From contig JASANG010003995.1 of the NCBI GenBank assembly GCA_030248215.1, positions 62,001 to 126,000 on the forward strand: a DNA stretch of 64,000 nucleotides. Reading direction: 5' to 3'. This DNA comes from Enoplolaimus lenunculus (taxonomy: Eukaryota > Nematoda > Enoplea > Enoplida > Thoracostomopsidae). The position numbers and the translations under genes are program-made. Positions 50,037-59,800 of this stretch are shown one piece after another (the first letter of the stretch is position 1; the number at the start of each line of letters is the position of its first letter). The notes below the pieces were generated by a model, which saw only the letters and a list, made by a program, of their open reading frames with translations, did no database searches and was not told the origin of the DNA.

Positions 50037-51765
50037 TCTTGACAACATTGACGATGCTGTCGATGACAATATTTTATTGCTGACGTTGAGATGACCGCAT
50101 TGAATAAGCAGCAGTATTACAGTGACATTGTTCAATCGAACCCTACAAAATGAACAGCCAAGTAATGCTTGGAGGCCGCTATTAATAATGACTACAGTGT
50201 TTATGTTGTAAAGCGTATTTACAGGAAATTGGAATCTTTTATGAGCATGGATCAAAATGTGGATGAAGGCTAGCACGAATGAATCTTGTTAGTGTTGACA
50301 TACAAAGGAGGTCTTTTATCGGGCTTGGTTTATGTGTATAAAGTACTAAAATGACGATATCGAATGCGTTAGGTTAGTATATTATTTACAATCCTTGTTC
50401 TTTTTATTGTCACGATATTATAATACATGGCCCTTCATTCTGCAATTTTTAACTTTTTGACTACGAAATTTAGGTAACTGCAGTCGCAATGTTTTGTGAT
50501 TTGCAGTGTTTTCGTTTAAGTTATAACAAACGACGCTAGTCTGCACTAAAATTGCATGGTTTGTTCACGTTTGTTTGTATTCGTAGTGTTACTCACGCTC
50601 ATTGCGAAATACACTTTATTTTAGTTTAACTCGCTAGATGGCAACTTTTCACAATTTGTATAGATAGTGTGAAAATGCTTCGGTGAATGTTTCACCCGTC
50701 ACTGATAATGATATATTGGGGGCAATTGCTGATGTCGTTTTCATGAGAACTTAACTTTTGATTTTTTTTGTATGTCTTAGAATTGTATTATATGAGCATG
50801 TATTTATTGTTATGTGTGCAGATAGATGAGTCTTGTATGAAACGTTTATGTAAGAAAACGCTTGTTTTAATTCAGCAGTGAATAAGTTTTCCGGTATTGT
50901 TTTTATTTTTTTACTTTACCCGAACATTTTTGCAAATAACGGGACAGTTGTAGCATGTTTTGGGCTAATCTGTTAATTGGCACTGTTAGTCTATACGGTT
51001 ATATAATTAATCGTACCTTTGGCGTTTGGAGTGTTAGTTTTAACTATAGGCATTCTACTCGCTGTGATTAGTAAATCAGCACAGACCATCATTGTACACT
51101 TTCGACCGTCAGGCCTATGCTCATTCTTAGGTTTCGGAACAGGTTTTGGTAAGCATAAGCCTTATTTTAAAATGTGATAATTGTACAAAAGCGTAATCCA
51201 GCATTTCGTGCCGCAACAATTGCAGTTAGCGTGACTTTTATTGTTTTATATGTTCGATGTTTACATTTGGACGGTATGCTTTCAGTGTTTTTCGGATGCT
51301 GTTTAAATTTTAGTATTATTGCCCTTTAAGTTAACATTTGAGTAGTTCGTCACGGCACAGTTATTGGAATTAATTATTCAAAATTACACAAATTACACAA
51401 TTCCACAGTATAACTTTGTAATTACCACTCAAAAGCTCGCCTAGATGACTTACGTAGTGGTTTTGCTGGTAACAAAATCGACCGTTTTGTGTTATCAATA
51501 ATGCTAAATTGTATTTTACACATGCGACATGAAAACCGTGTTTTGAACATGGAAATTATAAAGTTTAAAATAGTATTTTAAACTAAATTCTAGTTTAAGT
51601 TTCTGTTAAACCTATCTTTAAAATGACCTTTTACAGATCCGTTATATGTAAAGTATAGAAGTAAAATTTAGTGTGTTTAGTTCAATGAGCGATCATAGAT
51701 TGATAGGGTGTCTTTAACATGGATGTGTTACGCAGTTGTTAGGTCCTAAGCCGGCCAATGTATTA
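50037..51765. other. Downstream region of PPP4R3 (3' UTR and intergenic)
   Basis: Directly follows the stop codon, so it must contain the 3' UTR. I cannot assign a polyadenylation site: no AATAAA hexamer stands out in the first kilobase. No other gene seen. Confidence 0.5.
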
Positions 51766-51767
51766 AA

Positions 51768-51906
51768 GAACAGGGTCGGAACCAAAGTATAAGCATATTC
51801 CTAAGCCTAAGGGTAAGAATGAGCATATTCTTAAGCCTAAGCCAAACAAAAAAATTAGTCTGCTCTATTCTAGTCCCACAGAAAAACTCTCCGCCCCTGA
51901 TCTAGG
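51768..51906. mobile_element. CCTAAG-family short element, copy 1
   Basis: Left CAGGGTCGGAACCAAAGTAT, then CATATTCCTAAGCCTAAGGG and CTTAAGCCTAAGCC, then AAAAAATTAGTCTGCTCTAT and a right end TCCGCCCCTG. It shares order and sequence with the element nested at 59172-59325. Confidence 0.65.
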
Positions 51907-52197
51907 TTGATGTGTTTATGTAGTCAATACTGTAAAAAGTGAATCTGAATAGGACTGACAAGCATTTTTGCTTGCTGCCAAGGAACCAGTATTGCTACCG
52001 TGCCGTAGCCAAGTAAAGCGGTGTAACGGAAAACCGGTCCGCTCCAGAGTTGTATTACATGGAAACGATTAATATTGAAACAAAAATCCATCGAGGTCCC
52101 GTGCGGGTAATACTGAAATCATTATCGTAGACAAAGTATTACCCAGCAGCGCACGTAAACCTGCACTCGAGCTTTAGTTCGGTAGAAAATTTCCTTC

Positions 52198-52756
52198 CAG
52201 GGTGTACACCTATAGAAATAACGGAAATTACACTCAACATTAGTTCATAAGCAACGTATATATCTCGCAATTTTTCATTACAGATATGTTGCAATATTGT
52301 TTCAAATAAAATAGAAATTACAAAATTTAATGTCTAAAATTGTAAACAGTTCGGCGCAACCGTTTTAATTCCTTTAAAAAAATTTAGAAAACCTGGGGCA
52401 TACTTGAACACCTGAATTCTGTTGGCACATAAATAAAACATTTTTGCAACTTTATACTTCGATATTCCGCTTTCGTTATCTTGATATCTCGCAATTTTTC
52501 ATTACAGATATACTGCAATATTGTTTCAAATAAAACAAAAATTACAAAATTGAATGTCTAAAATTGTAAACAATTCGGCGCAACCGCTTTAATTCATTTA
52601 CAAATTTTAGAAAACCTGGGGTATATTTGTACGCCTCAATTCTGTTGACACATAAATAAAACATCTTTGAAACATAATACTTCGATACCCGTTTTCCGTT
52701 TCCGTTATTTTGATCATTAATCCGTTTCCGTTCTTTTACTGTTCGTTTGCACCCTG
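52198..52756. mobile_element. TTTCCG-family (K) MITE with an internal 224-bp tandem duplication
   Basis: Left end CAGGGTGTACACC, right end GTTCGTTTGCACCCTG with GTTTTCCGTTTCCG hexamers inside. The body is two units offset by 224 bp (52261-52484, 52485-52708), both containing TATCTCGCAATTTTTCATTA, TTCGGCGCAACCG and ATAAATAAAACAT. Flanks TTTCCTTC and CCTTCTTC match weakly. Confidence 0.75.
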
Positions 52757-53018
52757 CCTTCTTCTGTTCGGTTATAAAACTATTACCAAGTGATATTTCC
52801 GTTGCGCGGTTCATTTGGTTTTGTTCAGTATAAAAAACTTTCTGTGTGGCTCTGGTTGTTAGAACTGTTTTTACTTACCGTCACTTGATTAGAACCTCGA
52901 AAAGTTTTATGGAACTGAACCACTGAAAAACTTAAAAAAAATAACAGAACCCTGCCTGACCACGTATGTAGTAGTGACCCGAATTAAACGGTGCAGGTAG
53001 GTATGAGTCTGGGGTGTC

Positions 53019-53354
53019 CAGGGTGCAATCGGAGGTAAAAAATACCGGATCCTGAGCCTGTGCTTAACAAAATTTGTCGGAGGTGAGACGAAACTAAGCA
53101 GTTAAAATGAAGCTTAATTTGCTAATTTTAACAAAGATTTGTGTAAGTTGCTTTTAAATTATATGGTTTTCACGCTTAGTTTTTCGAAATATCGGCAATT
53201 TTTTTCGAAAGTCAAAAATGTACCAAAAGTTAAATGAAACGGCGCGAACAAACAATTTTATAAAATTGTGCAAAATTTCATACCGAAATTGCCCGAACCG
53301 GAGCTGAGGTGGACTTTCTGCCGGAGCCGGAGGTATAACTCCGGTTATACCTTG
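53019..53354. mobile_element. GGAGCC-hexamer MITE (family Q)
   Basis: Left end CAGGGTGCAATCGGAGGT, right end CTCCGGTTATACCTTG; inside the right end is TGCCGGAGCCGGAGGT, a 6-bp array. 336 bp, flanks not matching, no coding frame. Confidence 0.65.
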
Positions 53355-53599
53355 CAGATATCTATTTTGAGACTGAATCAATAGGTGTCTATTTTTTTGA
53401 TAGAGCCCAAAAATACTGTGCAAATCCATAAACACCAATTATTGCGCAAATGCTTGCTGGACCAAACTAAACTCTGTACAGAATTTGATTTACTGCCAAG
53501 ATTAACATTTACATGTATTCATAGCAGCATATTCAAGTCATAAGGCTATTCCGTAATATAATGAATTTAAACCATAGAAAGTAGCTGACAAGTTAAAGT

Positions 53600-53730
53600 T
53601 GTGATGTTAAAATTGAGACGGGCCTGAAAAATAAATAACAGTTCTGAATCGAATATCGAGGGGGTACTCTTTGGAGATGCGGAATGAATTTTAGTCGCGG
53701 CCCTCTTATTCGTGTCACTACAATAAAACA
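53600..53730. mobile_element. Right-end fragment of the TA-flanked family N
   Basis: AAAAATAAATAACAGTTCTG, TCGAGGGGGTACTC and CCCTCTTATTCGTGTCACTA match the right end of 57773-58223. Confidence 0.65.
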
Positions 53731-53739
53731 CTCAAATAT

Positions 53740-54420
53740 TTTGCATAGCCGAACCACAGATAAACTTGGAAAATTCTAATTAATTCATTTGCGCAGAACA
53801 CTCAAACGAAATACCTTAAACCCTACCAAAACTCAGAAGAAGTAGAAAAAACTTTACCGAACAGAATCATTGCAAAAATTTAAAAAGTTGTGCCGAAGCT
53901 TCCACGAATGGAAACATATACGTTTGTCTTATTACCGAACCATGAGAACCGCGGCAAAATGTTTTTCGAACAGTACTGAACCATGAAAAGCTTCGGAAGC
54001 TATTTTTTACTGAACCAAAACGGTGAAAAGCCTGAAACCGTTTTGCCAAACGTAGCCGTACAGAAATTCGGAAAATGTTTTACAAAATCGATGTTTGAAA
54101 ACACTCAGAATGCTTTTACCAGACCAAACACAGAAAACCTTGAAAAAAATTTAGTGATTTGAAGCACGAAAAAACTCGGAACTCAAAATAATTTCAGCGA
54201 ACACAACTGCACGGAAATGCAGAACAAAACATTTACAAACCGAAGCAAATTTTTCATTCGAATCACAGACCCCAATTTCGTAACCAAACTAACCCATATG
54301 TGAATCAACCATAAGGTTCCGCGTTACCGAACCATACAACTTCAAAGATGTTTTAGTTTTCTGCCAACGCCACTGAGGAATGCAAATATTCAAATGGTTT
54401 TCTGAAATGAAAAAAAAACT
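53740..54420. repeat. Degenerate periodic GAACC..GAAAA repeat
   Basis: About 15 loosely related units of roughly 35-40 bp built on GAACCATGAAAAGC / TTCGGAAAATGTTTTAC themes: for example TACCGAACCATGAGAACC, TACTGAACCATGAAAAGC, ACTGAACCAAAACGGTG. The end (TTTTCTGCCAACGCCACTGA) aligns with 61815-61850. It looks like an old expanded array inside a K-type element. Confidence 0.5.
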
Positions 54421-54484
54421 AACGGATGTAACAATGAAAAATTGAGAGTTGTATATAACATATGCCTTAACCCAAGTAGTAGTT

Positions 54485-54812
54485 TAGCCCAATTCCGAAT
54501 CGAGCTAGTCCGGGACGTAATTACAACTTGGACTAGCCCACGGTGTAATTCTTTTTATGCTACTAGTGCCCGCCTAGTGGTTGGTTGCTACCTTAATGCC
54601 ATACTCAAATACGACTGGCTGATTTGAATACTCTTTTGATTGGCTAAATAATCGCTACCTGTTGGCCACCAAACAGCTTGTTTTGCTGAGCAAAGTGGAA
54701 TCAAACTGGATACGACTATCAAGCAACAAATCAGAAAAAGGCACTGCTTTATCAAACATGATACCGCCTTAAGCTAATTTCCGCTTTGGACTAGCTCAAT
54801 TCGGAATTTATG
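54485..54812. mobile_element. MITE with GGACTAGCTCAATTCGG inverted ends
   Basis: Left CCCAATTCCGAATCGAGCTA then GTCCGGGACG; right GGACTAGCTCAATTCGGAAT. These are inverted repeats of about 21 bp with one mismatch, 300 bp apart. No hexamer array and no coding frame. Superfamily not assigned. Confidence 0.65.
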
Positions 54813-54869
54813 CTGAATTATTCCTTTGTCTACGAAATATATACGAGATTTTTAACTAATTTTGAGTAA

Positions 54870-54953
54870 AAAATAACAGTTTCCGGTATTGCGATAACAA
54901 AAACAGACATCGATTGTTACCTGAAACAACAATAGATACCCGGTTGCACCCTA
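54870..54953. repeat. Right-end fragment of a GGTTGCACCCT-class MITE
   Basis: CAGTTTCCGGTATTGCGATA and ATACCCGGTTGCACCCTA. Only the end is recognisable. Confidence 0.5.
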
Positions 54954-55204
54954 CCATTTTCCCAGCGAAAAAGTAAATTTCGAAGCTATCAGGACTAGCT
55001 CATTTTTTTGGCAAAATATAGGCTTCGATTTCTAAACTTCCCCGTTTAAACATATTCTGCATTTCCGGATAGGCGCGCATGCTACGCGCATATGTTATAA
55101 TAGGACGACTTTAATTTTGCATTGGTTGGAAGTTGAAATGGTGGAAACGATAAATAGCAAAAGAAGGGTACCTATTTCTGTCCGGATCAATAGGAGTCTC
55201 TAAT

Positions 55205-55492
55205 TGAATTCAATTACCAGTTAAACTAGGCCAATTTACGATTCTATGAAAATAGCATATTAGCCAAGGCCAAATAGCGATTGTAAGATGTTGCAAAACA
55301 ACAGTGATGTCAAAAACCAACGCTGATTGGTTAACAGTACTGCGTCTGTCCAAATAATCAAACCTGGTTTGTCTATAACTTTAATAGCAGTTTAGCCTAG
55401 GCGAAACTGCAATTACGCCAAATAGCAGATTAGCCTAGGTCAATTTAGTAATTGACCTGAATAGCAGATTTACCTACGACATATACGTTAAA
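55205..55492. repeat. TAGCAGATTAGCCTAGG repeat
   Basis: Three or four loose units of AATAGCAG-TTAGCCTAGG (about 38 bp) at 55380-55482, plus related AGTTAAACTAGGCCAATTT and AATAGCATATTAGCCAAGG at 55222-55275. Possibly the two sides of one decayed element. Confidence 0.45.
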
Positions 55493-55499
55493 AAGTGGT

Positions 55500-56615
55500 T
55501 CCACGACCAACCAAAATTTACAGAATTTGTTTACTCGTTGCACAATTAACCTATATTCAAAAAATATCGTTACGTTTTAAAGGTATTGTACTATTAAACG
55601 TGTCAAAATCGTAAAGATGTCGGTCGAAACACATTAAATAGTCAATAGGAAACCGATTACTAAAGTGGTTCCCTCTGGAGAACAAAATAATTATGTTTTA
55701 TTCAGGTCACTATAGCAACATCGTCGAAATACAAACCAGTGCTTTTTAGGCGCTATTGTAGGTAAAATTCAGCATGGAAACATCTGATATAAAACACCAA
55801 GTTAAAGCGTTTTAAAAGTAATATGTGGTCAACGGGTTCACCAATTCGTTTTTACCACATTTAGACACCCTGGGATATGCAAATTACCAGGCTGCTTTTA
55901 TTTGCTTTAAATGTGAAATTACATAAATGTTAAATAAACATTTATAAATTATACACAAACAGAATTTACTGCATTTTCTTTTAATCTATCTATATTATTA
56001 AAGCTGGAACGCCCCATATACATACTTGCGGCATCGTTCCAGCGTAGAAGTAAACAATGTTTTTGACAATCGTAAAAATGACTCGTTCTACAAGAGTTTG
56101 TACTTATAGATTCATCTGGTAGTTTATTTTGTGTGCCTTCAAAGTTGTGTTTATAATTTGCGATAATGTGGTGCGTGTTTGAACCCGGTCCTACTACTAG
56201 AATAGTTGTTAAATAAATGGTGAGTTTATACATACTTGTGTTGAAATATTTTGCTGATTGGAGCTTCAAAATCACCCAAGCAGATGTCATTCTTTATGTT
56301 AGTGTTCAAAGTACAGTATCAAAACAACACACATGCATCATATCAGCCCTATTGTAACAACCTCGCAAGTTACCATTTCATACCAGCATGTTTACTCTTC
56401 AAAACTATAGTAAAAAATTCGCCAGCGCAAGTTTAGTATTATGCTATGAATTACATAGCTACCTTGCCGTTTTATGAGCATTTTCATAACAATGACAAAA
56501 ATTTTTGACGAGTATACAATACAATGTTTTACCGTGAACGATTATTTTGTGTTATATCTGGTTCGCTGTTTCGTTTGATAACTTGTTGATTTGTGTATGG
56601 CATAAATTTTAGACA
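55500..56615. other. Intergenic stretch upstream of the second gene
   Basis: No frame with family resemblance. It should contain the promoter or an upstream exon of the gene starting at 56622, but I cannot point to a core promoter element. Confidence 0.4.
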
Positions 56616-56621
56616 ATAATT

Positions 56622-56839
56622 ATGGCGTCCGCAAATAAAACCGAATTATTAGACGAATTTACAGGCCTTAAACAGTATTTCAACACATGTTTTTCAATTC
56701 TTCTCGACAAAATGGACAAGAACATTCGGATAGTGAACGAAATTGCAGTTTTGTCAAATTCAGAACTGCTGCGCACATTAGTTGACTGCCAAAAAGCAGT
56801 GGCTGCGGCCACAAATTTGTCGCAGAATGAAATGCTGAA
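56622..56839 (+). CDS. Unknown gene, first coding exon
   Basis: Starts MASANKTELLDEFTGLKQYF and includes SILLDKMDKNIRIVNEIAVL and LVDCQKAVAAATNLSQNEML, then the strong donor AA|GTAAGT. The ATG is preceded by TTTTAGACAATAATT, so either transcription starts nearby or a leader is spliced to it. Codon usage and helical pattern look genuine. Confidence 0.65.
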
Positions 56840-59800
56840 GTAAGTTGTACACGATGCGACCAAAATAACATACTTAACCTTTGTACATATTAGCTATTAC
56901 CTATATATTGTCTTTAACAGTATAATATTTGTTTACGAACCGTTCCACGACTTCGTCGATCAGGTTGTGATTAGTTTTTCCTGAATTTGTAAACAGCTCT
57001 ATTTTTTCACAATTCGGCACCAAAACGCCGTTAAGCAGTGTTAACCCATTATCGTGTGCAATATAGTTGTCACGTGTTTAACCTCCGAATCTTAAGTATG
57101 TACAATGTACTTAAACGACATTTTGAGTTGACCCCAGTATTATGGGTCATCTACGTCATAGTGCGAACATCCTGCTTTTGGGTCTCCAATGTCGCTACAC
57201 TAACAGAACACAGTGCATAATGTCCTTACGCTGTAAAAAGACACTGTTCGAAGGGACTATTGTTGTACATTTGTTTTAGCAGAAGCTATGCACAAAAAAT
57301 TAGAATTTATTTCGTAGAAACAATGCTGTAGCGAGAGTCTGCGTTTTGTCAGTAGTCCCTAACGAGGGACTCTGTTTTGTCCCTACTCCCTTGGAACACT
57401 GTCAGGACAAATACGACTCTCTAAGCGCAGGGTGTGTGTTGTTATCAGGCCCTCGTTACAGCATCGTTTTTGACACTGGTCTTAAGGGGGTGGGTGGCAA
57501 TTTTTTACAGCTATGCGCGCATTATTACGTGGATGATCCATTATGTTTTTACCTAATTCTTTAACCATGACTTCTAAAAATTCGGATTAGCTAAAATAAA
57601 CAAATTCACTGTTCTTAGCTGAGCTTGCACGTAGTTCAGCAGCATTTTCAAAAATCTCAAATTATTCTCGTACTTTACATTCAACAACAGTTAATAAAAT
57701 ATGCGCGTTGAGGGACTGCTAACTTTTCAAATGGCGAAATGACACTCAGTAGTCAATTTAGCTAATAACATACTGTATATATTGACCCGAATAAGAGGGG
57801 GAGGGGTAATAAGAGGGGGTCCCCATTTTGAGTCCAAATCAATTGGAATCCGTATCCCTAATTAGATTCCGAAAACGAATAGAGTCCCTAAACCGTAATT
57901 AGAGTCTGAAAATGTCATTTAACCCATTGTAGCGCATAAATGACTTTAGGACCAAATAATTTGAGTTCGAAACTTTAAAGCGTACTTAAATTTTGAAAGT
58001 ATATTCCTAAATATAACCTTGTATTATTGCTTAAGCTATTGATGCATGGAAAAAATGTTTAATTCAACGGATGATGATTGCAATACCGGATATATATCAG
58101 TAAGGAAGGGCGGCGGAGCGTGGGTTAAAAATAAATAACAGTCCGTAACCGAATAACAAGGCGGGGTACCCTCTGGAGAGGCCAAATAAATATCAGTCCC
58201 CCCTCTTATTCGGGTCACTGCAGTATATTAGTTATAATTTGACTAAAAATATATACTATTGGCTAAATTTTAACGGAGTTTTAACCAAATTGTCTAACGG
58301 CTGCAAGTTGAAAAATAACTTGGTTAAACCCTACCTCAACATGTGTCGCAAGACAGTTTGAGTATTTACAACTAAGTGTCAGCTTTTTAAACTGCGTTTA
58401 AAAATAAAAAAAACATCTATATACAGCTATGGTTCTTTATATAAATTTGCTTTAAAAGCGGATAAATTGTTTCAAATTTTATATCACAATTTAGATAAAA
58501 AATCAATCGTAATACAACGCGCAAAGGAATATATCTGATATTTTAGAAAAAATTTCTTAATACAATTAAGAAATACAATTAAGCAATGGTGCTTGAAAAG
58601 TATTTCTGTTATATATCAAAATTTTTCAAAAAAGTTTTGAACTAAAACTTGAAAATCATTGCATTAATGAAAGAAATAAAGGTTTTCCTGTATTTTTAGA
58701 AAAATTGTCCTAAATATTTGAAAAACTTTTCGGTTTTGTAACTGAAAATGAGTTTTCAGAAACACTTTTTTGTGTGCTGTAGTATTATTTTGCTAAAGTT
58801 TCACGTGTCGAAGTTTTTAACAAACAAACTATATATATTACTGTAGTGACCCGAATAAGGGACTGGTATTTATTTGGCCTCTCCAGAGGCTAGCTACCTC
58901 TGTTATTAAGTTACGCACTGTTTAATTTGTAATTCACCCTTAACCACCCTTCGTACTGATATATCCGGTATTGGAACTGTCCGTTGAATTAAAACGTTTA
59001 TTTGTCTTCCGTCAAAAGCTTGAGCGATAATGCAAGGTTAATATACATTTAGGAGTGTAAGTACTTTCAAAACTAAAGTATGCTTAAAAGATTCGAACTC
59101 GAGTTTATTTGATCCTGGAGTCATTTATGCACTACAGAGTCTGTCCGCTTACGGATTCTGGCCCATGTATAAACAGGGCCGGACAGTAGTATAAGCATAT
59201 TCATAAGCCTAAGCCTAAGCCTAAACCTAAGCGTATGAATGAGCATAAGCCTAAGCCTAAGCAAAAAAATTAGTCTAAAGCTTAAACTGACTCTATTATA
59301 GTCCCTCCGGGAAACGATCTGGCCCTGTTCTATACATGGTCCCGGACTCTTATATTAGAGATACGGACTCCTATTGATTGGAACTCAAAATAGGGACCCC
59401 ACTTATTACCCCCTCTTATTCAGGTCACTTGAGTAATTTCTGCAAGAAATCATATATGACTTGTGACTTGGTGTTCTTTTTCAATAATAACCTGAAACAA
59501 CATTCCTTTTCGTAGTTTTATTGTCTAAACAAAAAGCCATTTAATTTTTTTAAGAAAAAATCAGACCACCCCCAGAATTTCGCTGGGAAATATCACACAC
59601 CCGTCTAAATTTTACTACGAAATCTCAGACAACCCAAAATTTGTTATTTTTACAGTAGCGGGATTAGTTGGGAAATATGAGAGTCACTCTTCCGCTCATT
59701 CCATTTCGCAGCGTATTCATATACGTATCTTGTAGTACCAATCTTACTGTTGTATATGCAGCCATTGTAGCGAAAATTTCAATGGCTGTGTAGCTCAGTG

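Noticed and set aside
59195-59270. Interstitial telomere tract
   Set aside because: The CCTAAG runs are short, interrupted and embedded in a repeat element with its own ends and a second genomic copy.
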